The notes: generated by a model not told the origin, from the sequence alone. 64,000 bases of DNA from Microbacterium sp. zg-Y625 (GCF_030246925.1 NZ_CP126740.1:434001-498000); one strand, 5' to 3'. Counted from the stretch's first letter, positions 1-8,974 are shown. Numbers and translations are program-made.

Positions 1-1
1 C

Positions 2-1189
2 TGCCTTGCGCAGTCCGGCAACACCGAGGGCCTGCTGTCCCTCGTGAACCTCTTCTCCGGCGGTGCACTGCTGCAGCTGTCGATCTTCGCGCTGGGTGTG
101 ATGCCGTACATCACGGCCACGATCATCGTGCAGCTGCTGCGCGTGGTGATCCCGCACTTCGAGACGCTCTACAAGGAGGGTCAGGCCGGCCAGGGCAAGC
201 TGACGCAGTACACGCGTTACCTGACCATCGCCCTCGCCCTGCTGCAGTCGACCACGCTCATCACGGTGGCCCGTAGCGGTCAGCTCTTCGGCATCACCGG
301 CATCGCCGAGTGCGAGCAGGTGCTCACCAACGACGCGTGGTGGGCGCAGCTGCTGATGATCATCACGATGACCGCCGGCACCGGCCTCATCATGTGGTTC
401 GCCGAGCTCGTCACCGAGCGCGGCGTCGGCAACGGCATGTCGCTGCTCATCTTCACCTCGATCGCCGCCACGTTCCCCTCGGCCATGTGGTCGATCTGGC
501 AGGCCCGCGGCTTCGAGATCTTCCTGCTGGTGCTCGCGGTCGGCATCCTGACCGTCGCGCTCGTCGTCTTCGTCGAGCAGTCCCAGCGGCGCATCCCGGT
601 GCAGTACGCCAAGCGCATGGTCGGGCGCCGCACCTACGGCGGCACCAACACCTACATCCCCATCAAGGTCAACATGGCCGGCGTCGTGCCCGTCATCTTC
701 GCCTCGTCGCTGCTGTACATCCCCGCCCTCATCGCGCAGTTCAACCAGACGCCCGATGCCGAGGGGAACGTCCCCGGCTGGGTGGCGTGGATCCAGCAGT
801 ACTTCACCACCGGCGACCACCCGCTGTACATGGCGGTGTATTTCCTCCTCATCGTCGGCTTCACGTACTTCTACGTCGCCATCACGTTCAACCCGGTCGA
901 CGTGGCGGACAACATGAAGAAGTACGGCGGCTTCGTCCCCGGCATCCGTGCCGGCCGTCCCACCGCCGAGTACCTCGACTACGTGCTCACCCGCATCACG
1001 CTGCCGGGATCGATCTACCTGGGCCTCATCGCCCTCATCCCGCTCGTGGCCCTCGCGACCGTCGGTGCCAACCAGAACTTCCCGTTCGGTGGTGCGTCGA
1101 TCCTGATCATCGTCGGTGTGGGTCTCGAGACGGTCAAGCAGATCGACGCTCAGCTGCAGCAGCGCCACTACGAAGGGCTTCTCCGATGA
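2..1189 (+). CDS. secY: Preprotein translocase subunit SecY (5' end missing)
   Basis: This is the central channel subunit of the SecYEG translocon in the cytoplasmic membrane. The reading frame is open from the first bases of the window, so the true start lies upstream and about 396 residues are visible. It has a chain of hydrophobic helices, the cytoplasmic loop with [11 protein letters not shown], the [15 protein letters not shown] loop with PGIRAGRPT, and the terminal helix ending QRHYEGLLR, all typical of SecY. Its stop codon overlaps the adk start in an ATGA arrangement, as expected for the secY-adk pair at the end of the spc operon. Identity is secure; only the start is missing. Confidence 0.97.
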   Translation, partial: CLAQSGNTEGLLSLVNLFSGGALLQLSIFALGVMPYITATIIVQLLRVVIPHFETLYKEGQAGQGKLTQYTRYLTIALALLQSTTLITVARSGQLFGITGIAECEQVLTNDAWWAQLLMIITMTAGTGLIMWFAELVTERGVGNGMSLLIFTSIAATFPSAMWSIWQARGFEIFLLVLAVGILTVALVVFVEQSQRRIPVQYAKRMVGRRTYGGTNTYIPIKVNMAGVVPVIFASSLLYIPALIAQFNQTPDAEGNVPGWVAWIQQYFTTGDHPLYMAVYFLLIVGFTYFYVAITFNPVDVADNMKKYGGFVPGIRAGRPTAEYLDYVLTRITLPGSIYLGLIALIPLVALATVGANQNFPFGGASILIIVGVGLETVKQIDAQLQQRHYEGLLR

Positions 1190-1776
1190 CAACGCCCCGT
1201 CTTCTCATCGTCGGACCGCAGGGCTCGGGCAAGGGCACGCAGGGCGTGCGCATCGCCGAGTCGCTCGGGATCCCCGTCATCTCCACCGGCGACGTGTTCC
1301 GCGCGAACGTCAAGGAGGGCACCGACCTCGGCAAGCAGGTGCAGGCCATCATCGAGGCCGGCAACCTGGTGCCCGACGAGCTGACCAGCGCCATCGTGCG
1401 CGACCGCCTCGCGCAGGACGACGCCGCCGGCGGCTTCCTGCTCGACGGCTACCCGCGCAACCTCGGTCAGGTGGCAGACCTCGACGCGTTCCTCTCGGGC
1501 CGCGGCGAGGAGCTCACCGGCGTCATCCAGCTGGACGTCCCGCGCGACGAGAGCATCTCCCGGCTGACGCTGCGCGCCGCCGAGCAGGGCCGCACCGACG
1601 ACACCGAAGACGTCATCGCGCACCGCCTGTCGATCTACGAGCGCGAGACCGCGCCCATCCTCGACGTCTACCGCGATCGCGGCATCGTCGACACGATCGA
1701 CGGCGTCGGCACGCTGGACGAGATCACCGAGCGGATCCGCGCCGCGCTGGCCGCGCGCGACCTCGTCGGCGCCTGA
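1186..1776 (+). CDS. adk: Adenylate kinase
   Basis: It interconverts ATP + AMP and 2 ADP in the cytoplasm. The 196-residue protein has the P-loop [10 protein letters not shown] at residues 10-19, the AMP-binding segment around ISTGDVFR, and the DGYPRN motif. The LID region is short, without the zinc-binding insertion of long adenylate kinases, which is usual in actinobacteria. The ATG at 1186 overlaps the secY stop by four bases, indicating translational coupling, and map starts five bases after the adk stop. There is nothing unusual about it. Confidence 0.97.
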   Translation: MTTPRLLIVGPQGSGKGTQGVRIAESLGIPVISTGDVFRANVKEGTDLGKQVQAIIEAGNLVPDELTSAIVRDRLAQDDAAGGFLLDGYPRNLGQVADLDAFLSGRGEELTGVIQLDVPRDESISRLTLRAAEQGRTDDTEDVIAHRLSIYERETAPILDVYRDRGIVDTIDGVGTLDEITERIRAALAARDLVGA

Positions 1777-1781
1777 CCGAC

Positions 1782-2612
1782 GTGCTGCGCCGCTCCATCT
1801 ACAAGTCCCCCGCACAGCTGCGGGCCATGGTCGAACCCGGCCGCATCACCGCCGCGGCGCTCGATGCCGTGCGCGCACTGGTCGCCCCCGGGGTGACGAC
1901 GCTCGAGCTGGATGCCGCCGCAAGCGCGGTCATCCGCGCCCGCGGTGCGGAGTCGAACTTCCAGCTGGTGCGCGGCTACCGCCACACCGTCTGCACGTCG
2001 GTCAACGAGCAGGTGGTGCACGGCATCCCGAGCGACCGCGTGCTCGAGCCCGGCGACATCGTCTCGATCGACGCGGGCGCCCAGTACCAGGGCTGGAACG
2101 GCGACTCGGCGATCACCGTCGTCGTGCCCGACCCGTCGCGGCCCGAGCTCGTGGCCGAACGCGAGCGCCTTTCCGAGGTCACGCGCGGATCGCTCTGGGC
2201 GGGCATCGCCGCGCTCGCGCATGCCAAGCACGTCGGCGAGATCGGCGACGCGGTGCAGGGCTACATCGAGCGGTCGGGCGAGGGCTACGGCATCCTGCGC
2301 GATTACGTCGGCCACGGCATCGGCCGCAAGATGCACGAGGCGCCGTCGGTGTTCAACTACCGCGTCGCCGACCGCGGCGCCGAGGTGAAGCCGGGACTGT
2401 GTCTCGCCATCGAGCCGATGGTCGTCGCCGGCAGCGAGGAGACCTTCGTCGAGGACGACGACTGGACCGTCTCGACCGTCGACGGCTCCGCCGGCTCCCA
2501 CTGGGAGCACAGCGTGGCCGTGCATGATGGAGGCATCTGGGTGCTCACGGCGCCCGATGGAGGAGCCGCGGGTCTGGCGCCGTTCGGCGTGGTCCCGCGC
2601 GAGATCGGATAG
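1782..2612 (+). CDS. map: Type I methionine aminopeptidase
   Basis: It removes the initiator methionine from nascent proteins and needs two metal ions. The 276-residue protein shows the catalytic His in GYRHTVCTSVN, the metal-binding Asp in SIDAGA and NGDSA, the His in VGHGIG, and the two Glu ligands in AIEPM and WEHSVAV. I chose the GTG at 1782 (MLRRSIYKSPAQLR), five bases after the adk stop; longer upstream reading would run through adk. It is the third gene of the secY-adk-map group. In many actinobacteria infA follows directly, but here two extra genes intervene. Confidence 0.95.
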   Translation: MLRRSIYKSPAQLRAMVEPGRITAAALDAVRALVAPGVTTLELDAAASAVIRARGAESNFQLVRGYRHTVCTSVNEQVVHGIPSDRVLEPGDIVSIDAGAQYQGWNGDSAITVVVPDPSRPELVAERERLSEVTRGSLWAGIAALAHAKHVGEIGDAVQGYIERSGEGYGILRDYVGHGIGRKMHEAPSVFNYRVADRGAEVKPGLCLAIEPMVVAGSEETFVEDDDWTVSTVDGSAGSHWEHSVAVHDGGIWVLTAPDGGAAGLAPFGVVPREIG

Positions 2613-2621
2613 GGGCAGCTC

Positions 2622-3299
2622 GTGGCAGCGGCAGGCAACAAGACCAACTGGTTCGCGATCTGGGTGAGTGTGGCGGTCGTCGTCGTGCTCGTCGGCGTCG
2701 GCGCTCTCGTGTGGTGGATGAACAGCTCCGCCACGTCGCCGGCCGCAGCGCCCGAGTCCGCCGCGGTCGAGTCCGAGACCGGTGCGATCATCGTGGGCGA
2801 CGGTCCGGACGAGGTCGAGGTCTGGGCCGACTTCTACTGCCCCCACTGCCAGGACTTCGAGGACCTGTACGGTCCCGCGATCTCAGAGCTCGTCGACTCC
2901 GGCGAGATCACGCTGCGGCTGCAGCCGGTGGCGCTGGCGAGCCTGAACGCGGCATCCGGCACGCAGTTCTCGGCCCGCTCGGCCAGCGCGATGTACTGCG
3001 TCGCCGAAGAGGCCGGCGGCCAGGCCGCGTACGACTTCATGACCTCCGTGTTCGCGCTGCACCCGACCGGCCAGGGGCTCACCAACGAGAAGCTCACTCA
3101 GCTGGCTGAGGATGCCGGTGCCCCCGACGCCGGGGACTGCATCGCCGATCAGACGCACGCGAAGTTCGCGCTGTCGCAGGCGGAGAACCTTCCGGCCAAC
3201 GACCAGGGCCAGGCCGGCACCCCGAGCATGCTGGTCAACGGCGAATACGTCACCATCACGGGTGACGTGGCCGCCGACCTGACGGACCGCCTGGGCTGA
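2622..3299 (+). CDS. Membrane-anchored DsbA/DsbG-like thioredoxin-fold protein
   Basis: This is a 225-residue protein with one N-terminal transmembrane helix (about residues 11-33), an Ala/Pro/Glu-rich linker and an extracytoplasmic thioredoxin-fold domain. The redox motif CPHC lies at Cys73/Cys76 in FYCPHCQDFE, and the cis-Pro loop is visible as GTPSMLVNG. Cys-x-x-Cys proteins of this type act as periplasmic or cell-surface disulfide oxidases or isomerases; the substrate cannot be told. The GTG start at 2622 lies nine bases after map with GGGCAG upstream, so it is probably cotranscribed. Its placement between map and infA looks like an insertion relative to the usual ribosomal locus. Confidence 0.88.
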   Translation: MAAAGNKTNWFAIWVSVAVVVVLVGVGALVWWMNSSATSPAAAPESAAVESETGAIIVGDGPDEVEVWADFYCPHCQDFEDLYGPAISELVDSGEITLRLQPVALASLNAASGTQFSARSASAMYCVAEEAGGQAAYDFMTSVFALHPTGQGLTNEKLTQLAEDAGAPDAGDCIADQTHAKFALSQAENLPANDQGQAGTPSMLVNGEYVTITGDVAADLTDRLG

Positions 3300-3374
3300 C
3301 GCGCGGGCGCGTCCGGCCCGGCGCCGGCGCGGCCTCGCTGCCTCGTTGCCTCGCGGCCTCGCGGCCTCGTATCG

Positions 3375-3441
3375 TCGAGAAACCACGTTTTGGATGAGAC
3401 ATCGCGCATTGCGTGGTTTCCCATCCGAAAAGTGGTTTGTC
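3375..3441. repeat. 67-bp imperfect palindromic element, copy A
   Basis: The arms start GAGAAACCACG and end AAAAGTGGTTT around a CGCATTGCG centre, and would fold into one long RNA or cruciform hairpin. It is 58/67 identical to copy B at 4529-4595 in the same orientation. It covers the stop codon of the minus-strand AbiEi-like gene (TGA at 3442-3440). One arm pair differs between copies as T-A versus C-G (3395/3423 versus 4549/4577), a compensatory change. Confidence 0.85.
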
Positions 3442-4435
3442 ACCGCGGCAGTGACCGCGGGTTGCGGCGCAGGGTCGCCAGCAACGCACGCTGCGCAGGG
3501 CGCTGCCGCGGCACGCCCGCGCGGCCGAGGCGCTCATTCAGCGGGTCCACCAGCATCGTGGCCCGCCAATCCCAGCGCGCGAAGGCGCGAACCTGGCGGC
3601 GCAGACGGTCTTCGCGCTGCTTCTCGTCGATCACCCGCCTGACGATCTCGGCCTCGTCCGTGCCGAGGTACTTGCCGTAGCCGTCGGATTCGCCGATCAC
3701 GCTCGCGCGGCGCCAGAAGAAGTCCACGCGATCGCGTGCACCTTCGGCGACGAAGACGACCTGCGGCTCAGGATGCTCGTAGCCGAGCCAGACGATGACG
3801 GCGCGGCTGACGGTCTCGCCGGCCGATTCGGCGCGCGGATCCACGAGCGGGAACAGGAGCGACAGCCGTGCGCTCCCGCGGCGGTTCGCCTGTGACCCGG
3901 CGAACTCCCGCAGCAGATCGACGGATGCCGCATCGGCGCGCTGCGCGGAAACGGCGGCATCGGCGACCGCGAGGCCGAACGCCGGGGGAAGCACCCGCAT
4001 GAGGTCCACGGCCGTGGCCGCCGTCGATGTCATGAGCATGCCGTCCCTGGATTCGACGGGCTTGCTCTCCGTGCTGGTATGCACGCAGACGTCGCCGAAG
4101 CGTCGCGAGCTGGCGCGTGCGGGGTCGTACGCGTGAATGTCTCGAGGCTCTCCGAACACCGGCAGCCCCAGCACGGCGGCGGCGGATTCGAGCGCGAGCA
4201 CGGCATCCGGATGCTTGCAATGAAACGCGTGTACGCGAGCGCGATACCGCTCCCAGGGTGTGAGGCACCCCCACGCGTCACGCGGCGCGTACACGCCGGA
4301 GCGCACCCGCACGTAGCCGGCACCGTCCCGCACCCGCAGGCCGGCCCGCAGCGCGTCGGACTGCAGCGTCAGGAGCACGGGGGAGGGCGCGACCTGCGGC
4401 GATGTCATGCTCCCCAGAATGCGCACCGACGGCAT
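3440..4435 (-). CDS. AbiEi-like / PD-(D/E)XK-like hypothetical protein
   Basis: This 331-residue protein is of a kind common in high-GC actinobacteria. The N-terminal half resembles the winged-helix region of type IV AbiEi antitoxin-like proteins (RVRSGVYAPRDAWGCLTPWERYR, split here as RVRSGVYAP and LTPWERYR; ALESAAAVLGLPVFG). The C-terminal part has VDFFWRRASVIGESDG followed by KY, recalling the D-ExK core of restriction-endonuclease-like (DUF559/Vsr-type) folds. I used the ATG at 4435, with GAGG upstream; an ATG at 4408 preceded by GGGGAG is an alternative. No toxin gene lies beside it, so a toxin-antitoxin role is not supported. It runs against the ribosomal operon and lies between two 67-bp palindromes. 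Confidence 0.7.
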   Translation of the reverse strand: MPSVRILGSMTSPQVAPSPVLLTLQSDALRAGLRVRDGAGYVRVRSGVYAPRDAWGCLTPWERYRARVHAFHCKHPDAVLALESAAAVLGLPVFGEPRDIHAYDPARASSRRFGDVCVHTSTESKPVESRDGMLMTSTAATAVDLMRVLPPAFGLAVADAAVSAQRADAASVDLLREFAGSQANRRGSARLSLLFPLVDPRAESAGETVSRAVIVWLGYEHPEPQVVFVAEGARDRVDFFWRRASVIGESDGYGKYLGTDEAEIVRRVIDEKQREDRLRRQVRAFARWDWRATMLVDPLNERLGRAGVPRQRPAQRALLATLRRNPRSLPR

Positions 4436-4528
4436 CCGCCCTCACCGCGGCATCCCCGTTCCGTGAACAACTCGCGCCCCTGCGGCCTGTGGAGGAGACG
4501 CCGCGAACCGCCCGACGCCGGCCGTGCA

Positions 4529-4595
4529 TCGAGAAACCACGTTCTGGACGAGAAACCGTGCATTGCGTGGTGTCTCGTCCGAAAAGTGGTTTCTC
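4529..4595. repeat. 67-bp palindromic element, copy B
   Basis: This is the second copy of the element at 3375-3441, with better self-complementarity: the outer arms GAGAAACCAC and GTGGTTTCTC are perfect complements. The loop is ATT inside TGCATTGCG. It sits upstream of the minus-strand AbiEi-like gene, so the two copies bracket that gene. There is no poly-T tail, so it is not an obvious intrinsic terminator. Confidence 0.85.
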
Positions 4596-4700
4596 GCGGA
4601 GGGGGGAGGTCCGGATGCCGCAACCGCCCCCGCCCGGGCGGCGACGCCGGCAGACCCGGCACAGACCGCGCCCCGCGACGCGCCGGACGACACGCCCGAG

Positions 4701-4729
4701 TTGCCGCGCGCGGCACTACCACGTATGCT
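4701..4729 (+). promoter_or_regulatory. Predicted promoter of infA-rpmJ-rpsM-rpsK-rpoA-rplQ
   Basis: TTGCCG (4701-4706), a 17-base spacer and TATGCT (4724-4729) fit a housekeeping sigma-70-type promoter. It lies about 95 bases before infA, just downstream of palindrome B. A separate promoter here makes sense because the AbiEi-like gene on the opposite strand separates infA from the secY-adk-map transcript. Confidence 0.55.
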
Positions 4730-4822
4730 TGACGTTTGGTGCGTTGCGCCCGCTTTGGCGTGTCGCCGCACCGAATCCCATCCACCGCAGACCGACCGGT
4801 CCGCATAACTGTAAGCGAGCGT

Positions 4823-5044
4823 ATGGCGAAGAAAGACGGTGTCATCGAGATCGAGGGTGTGATCTCCGAGGCTCTCCCGAACGCGATGTTCCGCGTGGAG
4901 CTGAGCAACGGACACAAGGTGCTCGCAACGATCTCGGGCAAGATGCGGCAGAACTACATCCGCATCATCCCCGAGGACCGCGTTGTCGTCGAGCTCAGCC
5001 CGTACGACCTCACACGCGGTCGCATCGTCTACCGCTACCGCTAG
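4823..5044 (+). CDS. infA: Translation initiation factor IF-1
   Basis: IF-1 binds the A site of the 30S subunit during initiation. The 73-residue protein begins [19 protein letters not shown] and ends RGRIVYRYR, matching IF-1 over its full length as a single OB-fold. The ATG at 4823 was chosen because this family always starts MAKK(D/E)G; upstream in-frame sequence is not conserved. It is the first gene of the ribosomal segment after the inserted AbiEi-like region, and rpmJ follows after 70 bases. Confidence 0.98.
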   Translation: MAKKDGVIEIEGVISEALPNAMFRVELSNGHKVLATISGKMRQNYIRIIPEDRVVVELSPYDLTRGRIVYRYR

Positions 5045-5114
5045 ACCGGTCGAGAAGTAACGCCCCAGGGCATGCCTGTGCCCTGCCCGGCGAAGACAGC
5101 GAACAGGAAAAATC

Positions 5115-5231
5115 ATGAAGGTCAACCCCTCCGTCAAGCCCATCTGCGACCACTGCAAGATCATTCGCCGCCACGGTCGCGTGATGGTCATCTGCAAGTC
5201 CAACCCGCGCCACAAGCAGCGCCAGGGTTGA
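5115..5231 (+). CDS. rpmJ: 50S ribosomal protein L36 (bL36)
   Basis: This 38-residue protein starts [14 protein letters not shown] and ends RHKQRQG. Cys11, Cys14, Cys27 and His33 form the zinc ribbon of the zinc-binding (C+) L36 form. It lies between infA and rpsM, the standard actinobacterial order, with AGGAAA just upstream of the ATG. It is the last small protein added to the large subunit. Confidence 0.97.
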   Translation: MKVNPSVKPICDHCKIIRRHGRVMVICKSNPRHKQRQG

Positions 5232-5236
5232 TCGAG

Positions 5237-5254
5237 GGGATGCCGCGGCATCCC
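5237..5254. repeat. 18-bp perfect palindrome after rpmJ
   Basis: This perfect inverted repeat of GGGATGCCG and CGGCATCCC starts five bases after the rpmJ stop. It consists of two copies of the window's frequent GGATGCCG octamer, face to face. It could fold in the rpmJ-rpsM mRNA; there is no T-run, so complete termination is unlikely. Confidence 0.6.
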
Positions 5255-5380
5255 TTCCACCAGACGTACAACTGAACAACACACACGGCAGGATCAGAAC
5301 CTCGCAAGAGGGGACACCTCGGGGCGGAGGCCCGGGCACCGATCCTGCTCCACACCTCCACTCACTCCTAGGAGAGCCGC

Positions 5381-5755
5381 ATGGCACGTCTTGCCGGCGT
5401 CGACATCCCGCGCGATAAGCGCGTGGTCATCGCCCTGACCTACATCTACGGCGTTGGCCGTACCCGTTCGCTCGAGATCCTCGCGGCGACCGACATCAGC
5501 GGAGACATCCGCGTCAAGGACCTCACCGACGACCAGCTCGTCGCGCTCCGTGACTACATCGAGGGCAACTACAAGGTGGAGGGTGACCTTCGCCGCGAGG
5601 TGGCCGCCGACATCCGCCGCAAGGTGGAGATCGGTTCCTACGAGGGCCTGCGCCACCGCCGCGGCCTGCCGGTGCGCGGCCAGCGCACCAAGACCAACGC
5701 GCGTACCCGCAAGGGCCCCAAGCGCACGGTCGCCGGCAAGAAGAAGGCGCGCTAG
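5381..5755 (+). CDS. rpsM: 30S ribosomal protein S13 (uS13)
   Basis: This is the 124-residue small-subunit head protein at the subunit bridge and tRNA contact. It starts [21 protein letters not shown] and carries the [20 protein letters not shown] signature and a basic Lys/Arg tail. AGGAG lies seven bases before the ATG. The 149-base space after rpmJ is long for this operon and contains the palindrome at 5237-5254. rpsK follows after 41 bases. Confidence 0.98.
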   Translation: MARLAGVDIPRDKRVVIALTYIYGVGRTRSLEILAATDISGDIRVKDLTDDQLVALRDYIEGNYKVEGDLRREVAADIRRKVEIGSYEGLRHRRGLPVRGQRTKTNARTRKGPKRTVAGKKKAR

Positions 5756-5796
5756 GCCTCCGCCGGCGCCCCAGGATTTAGGGAGAACGCAGAAAC

Positions 5797-6195
5797 ATGG
5801 CACAGGCCAAGAGCGCCGCGCGCAAGCCGCGTCGCAAGGAGAAGAAGAACATCGCGCTGGGCCACGCCCACATCAAGTCGACGTTCAACAACACGATCGT
5901 CTCGATCACCGACCCGTCCGGCGCTGTCATCAGCTGGGCCTCGTCCGGTGGCGTGGGCTTCAAGGGCTCGCGCAAGTCGACCCCCTATGCCGCCGGCATG
6001 GCTGCGGAGTCGGCTGCGCGCCAGGCTCAGGAGCACGGCGTCAAGAAGGTCGACGTCTTCGTGAAGGGTCCGGGCTCGGGCCGCGAGACCGCGATCCGCT
6101 CGCTGACCGCCGCCGGCCTCGAGGTGGGGTCCATCCAGGACGTCACCCCGCAGGCGCACAACGGCTGCCGTCCGCCGAAGCGCCGTCGCGTCTGA
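5797..6195 (+). CDS. rpsK: 30S ribosomal protein S11 (uS11)
   Basis: This 132-residue protein of the small-subunit platform lies near the mRNA exit. It has the [18 protein letters not shown] core, the [14 protein letters not shown] signature and the C-terminal [16 protein letters not shown], all diagnostic. AGGGAGAA precedes the ATG. It lies between rpsM and rpoA, as expected. Confidence 0.98.
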   Translation: MAQAKSAARKPRRKEKKNIALGHAHIKSTFNNTIVSITDPSGAVISWASSGGVGFKGSRKSTPYAAGMAAESAARQAQEHGVKKVDVFVKGPGSGRETAIRSLTAAGLEVGSIQDVTPQAHNGCRPPKRRRV

Positions 6196-6266
6196 TCCAC
6201 GACCGACTCCGGAGCGGGACCCGCAGATGCGCGGTCCCGCTCCGACCCCGTGGCACGCACGCTTCC

Positions 6267-6291
6267 CGGATGCCGCGACGCGCGGCATCCG
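6267..6291. repeat. Inverted repeat between rpsK and rpoA
   Basis: An 11-bp perfect stem CGGATGCCGCG / CGCGGCATCCG encloses a 3-base loop ACG. It is again made of the GGATGCCG octamer. It lies 71 bases after rpsK and 67 bases before rpoA, with no T-tract. It may be an mRNA-stabilising or attenuating hairpin rather than a full terminator. Confidence 0.6.
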
Positions 6292-6358
6292 ACGACAACT
6301 CAACACCTCACCACACACACGTGTCATATAGCGGTCACGTGATTGAAAGGAACACATC

Positions 6359-7348
6359 GTGCTCATCGCACAGCGTCCCACTTTGACCGAGGAGAAGATC
6401 GGCGAGTTCCGCAGCCGGTTCATCATCGAACCGCTGGAGCCCGGGTTCGGATACACGATCGGCAACGCGCTGCGCCGCAGCCTGCTGTCGTCGATTCCCG
6501 GCGCGGCCGTCACCAGCATCCGCATCGACGGCGTGCTGCACGAGTTCAGCACGATCCCCGGCGTCAAGGAGGATGTCACCGAGATCATCCTCAACATCAA
6601 GCAGCTGGTCGTCTCGAGCGAGCGCGATGAGCCCATCACCGCGTACCTGCGCAAGACGGGTGCCGGCGAGGTCACCGCGGCGGACATCTCCGCTCCGGCC
6701 GGTGTCGAGGTGCACAACCCCGAGCTGGTCATCGCGACCCTCAACGACACCGCCAAGTTCGAGCTGGAGCTGACGATCGAGCGCGGCCGCGGCTACGTCT
6801 CGGCCACGCAGAACCGCAACGAGTACGCCGAGGCCGGGGTCGTCCCGATCGACTCGATCTACTCGCCGGTGCTCAAGGTCAGCTACCGCGTCGACGCCAC
6901 GCGTGCCGGTGAGCGCACCGACTTCGACAAGCTGGTGCTCGACGTCGAGACGAAGGCCTCGATGGCCCCGCGCGACGCCGTCGCTTCGGCCGGTCGCACC
7001 CTGACCGAGCTGTTCGGCCTCGCCCGCGAGCTGAACGTCGAGGCCGAGGGCATCGAGATCGGCCCCGCGCCGGTCGAGACCGTGCTCTCGAACGAGCTGT
7101 CGATGCCCATCGAGGACCTCGACCTCTCGGTGCGCTCGTACAACTGCCTGAAGCGTGAGGGCATCAACACGGTTTCGGAGCTCGTCGCGCTGTCGGAGAC
7201 GCAGCTGATGAACATCCGCAACTTCGGTCAGAAGTCGGTCGACGAGGTGCGCGACAAGCTCGTCTCGCTCGGCCTGTCGCTGAAGGACTCGGTCCCCGGG
7301 TTCGACGGTGCGCACTTCTACGGCGGATACGACGACGAGAACATCTGA
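6359..7348 (+). CDS. rpoA: DNA-directed RNA polymerase subunit alpha
   Basis: This is the assembly subunit of RNA polymerase, 329 residues. The N-terminal dimerisation domain has [22 protein letters not shown]; the C-terminal domain (about 250-310) has the helix-hairpin-helix segment [17 protein letters not shown] and [10 protein letters not shown], which contacts UP elements and activators. The start is GTG at 6359 with GAAAGGA upstream. It is fifth in the infA-rplQ group. Confidence 0.98.
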   Translation: MLIAQRPTLTEEKIGEFRSRFIIEPLEPGFGYTIGNALRRSLLSSIPGAAVTSIRIDGVLHEFSTIPGVKEDVTEIILNIKQLVVSSERDEPITAYLRKTGAGEVTAADISAPAGVEVHNPELVIATLNDTAKFELELTIERGRGYVSATQNRNEYAEAGVVPIDSIYSPVLKVSYRVDATRAGERTDFDKLVLDVETKASMAPRDAVASAGRTLTELFGLARELNVEAEGIEIGPAPVETVLSNELSMPIEDLDLSVRSYNCLKREGINTVSELVALSETQLMNIRNFGQKSVDEVRDKLVSLGLSLKDSVPGFDGAHFYGGYDDENI

Positions 7349-7425
7349 TTAGCGGAGACCGCGGCTCGGCGTGACGCCGGGTCGCGGCATCCGACCCCCT
7401 CTTCTTTCCTACTGGAGTAACTGAC

Positions 7426-8025
7426 ATGCCCAAGCCCACCAAGGGTCCCCGCCTCGGAGGCGGCCCCGCCCACGAGCGTCTGCTTCTCGCGAACCTCGCC
7501 GCAGCGCTGTACACCCACGGTTCGATCACGACCACCGTGACCAAGGCCAAGCGCCTGCGTCCGCTGGCCGAGCGCCTCATCACGTTCGCCAAGCGCGGCG
7601 ACCTGCACGCCCGTCGCCGGGTGCTGTCGGTCATCGGCGACAAGACCGTCGTGCACACGCTCTTCACCGAGATCGCACCCCAGGTCGCCGAGCGCGAGGG
7701 TGGCTACACCCGCATCACCAAGATCGGCAACCGCAAGGGCGACAACGCCCCCATGGCCGTCATCGAGCTCGTGCTCGAGCCGGTGAACCCGAAGCCGAAG
7801 TCGGCGAAGAAGTCGGGCGCTGCCGCTGCTGCTCCGGCCGCCGAGACCGAGGCTCCGGCTGAGGACGCCGCCGTCGAGGAGGCTCCGGCCGAGGAGACCG
7901 CCGCCGAGGAGACCGCCGCCGAGGAGACCCCGGCCGCCGAGGCCGGCGCCGAGTCGCCCGAGGAGGGCGCTGCCGCTGAGGCCGCCGCCGAGGACGCTGT
8001 CGAGGCTCCCGCGAAGTCCGAGTGA
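7426..8025 (+). CDS. rplQ: 50S ribosomal protein L17 (bL17) with acidic Ala/Glu-rich tail
   Basis: The first 120 or so residues are a normal L17 ([18 protein letters not shown] start, [20 protein letters not shown]). The protein then continues for about 80 residues of almost only Ala, Glu, Pro and a few Asp/Val, giving 199 residues instead of the usual 120-130. Such tails occur in other actinobacterial L17 proteins; their function is unknown to me. The tail is encoded by repetitive GCCGAGGAG-type codons, so its length may vary between strains. It is the last gene of the operon and is followed by a hairpin at 8059-8094. Confidence 0.96.
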   Translation: MPKPTKGPRLGGGPAHERLLLANLAAALYTHGSITTTVTKAKRLRPLAERLITFAKRGDLHARRRVLSVIGDKTVVHTLFTEIAPQVAEREGGYTRITKIGNRKGDNAPMAVIELVLEPVNPKPKSAKKSGAAAAAPAAETEAPAEDAAVEEAPAEETAAEETAAEETPAAEAGAESPEEGAAAEAAAEDAVEAPAKSE

Positions 8026-8058
8026 CCGCGTAGGCCGGTTCGCGCCGGCCGTGCACGT

Positions 8059-8094
8059 CGAGGCCCGCCCCTGGTCCGTCAGGAGCGGGCCTCG
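8059..8094 (+). terminator. Hairpin ending the rplQ transcript
   Basis: A 10-bp perfect stem CGAGGCCCGC / GCGGGCCTCG lies 33 bases after rplQ, with further pairing inside the loop. There is no T-run, which is common for terminators in high-GC actinobacteria, so termination is inferred from position and stem strength. Confidence 0.5.
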
Positions 8095-8294
8095 CGGCGT
8101 TCCCGGGGCCTTCGTCGGGGCATCCGCGGGCCGGGTGCGCGGCGGTCGGTCGTCGTAACTCCTCAAGATCGGTGCGGGCGGCGCGGGTACGCGGTCGTTC
8201 CGCCCGTTCTGGAGCGGTTCGTGAGGAGTCGGCGCACGCGGGCCTCGGCGCCTGCCGTGTCAGCAGCACCCGCGAGCCCGTCAGCCGCCGGGCC

Positions 8295-8891
8295 TCACCA
8301 GATCGCGAGACGGACGATCGCGCCGAGGACGCAGGCCCACAGGAGGCTGGCCAGGGTGCCCACGATGAAGCGCTCGCGCGCGGCCGGTGTCGCCAGCTCG
8401 GAGAACCGGCCGATGCCCTTGAGCGCCACCACGACCGCGATGGCTTCGGGGAATCCGGCGATGATGCCGAGCACGACGCCCAGCCGCTCGAGGTAGCCGA
8501 TCGTGGTGCCGCCGCGCAGGATCTCGTGTACCGCCTCCGGATCGTCCCCGGCATCCGGCCGGGCTGAGACGAGGATGCCGCCGGCAATGCCTTCCCGCAC
8601 GGTGCCGTGCGTCGCGATCGCCAGCACCCGGCGCACGACCGGGTCGCCGCCGAGCACGGCCAGCACGACCGCCGGCAGCGCGACGACGAGCCCGAAGAGC
8701 CCCGGTACGTTCCACGGGAGCACCGTGACGACCAGCAGGCACAGCACGAGGATGCCGGCGGCGATGGCCAGGGTGGTGTTCCTCGGCCGGCGCAGGTTCA
8801 CGACGACCAGGGCCAGGGCCGCCCCGAGCGCGACGAACAGGAAGATCGCGATGAACGCGGCGACGAGGGCTTCGGGGAAGACGACCGGCAT
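8295..8891 (-). CDS. Hypothetical multi-pass membrane protein
   Basis: A roughly 200-residue protein of unknown function. From the ATG at 8891 it starts MPVVFPEALVAAFIAIFLFV and has hydrophobic segments near residues 8-30, 40-62 and 66-85, a polar stretch with ILRGGTTIGYLERLG, and two further helices near the C-terminus (VVLGIIAGFPEAIAVVVAL and TLASLLWACVLGAIV). A GTG at 8921 would add ten residues. It faces the divergently transcribed VOC gene and has no operon partner. I cannot name the family. Confidence 0.65.
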   Translation of the reverse strand: MPVVFPEALVAAFIAIFLFVALGAALALVVVNLRRPRNTTLAIAAGILVLCLLVVTVLPWNVPGLFGLVVALPAVVLAVLGGDPVVRRVLAIATHGTVREGIAGGILVSARPDAGDDPEAVHEILRGGTTIGYLERLGVVLGIIAGFPEAIAVVVALKGIGRFSELATPAARERFIVGTLASLLWACVLGAIVRLAIW

Positions 8892-8974
8892 GGCGCACAG
8901 TCTCGCACGCACCTCCCGCACGCCCGCGAGAATCGCCTCTTGCCCCGACGTGTCGGTGTGGCCATTCTCTGACC

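Noticed and set aside
3440..4435. Type IV toxin-antitoxin operon
   Set aside because: Only the AbiEi-like protein is present; no AbiEii nucleotidyltransferase-type toxin is adjacent.
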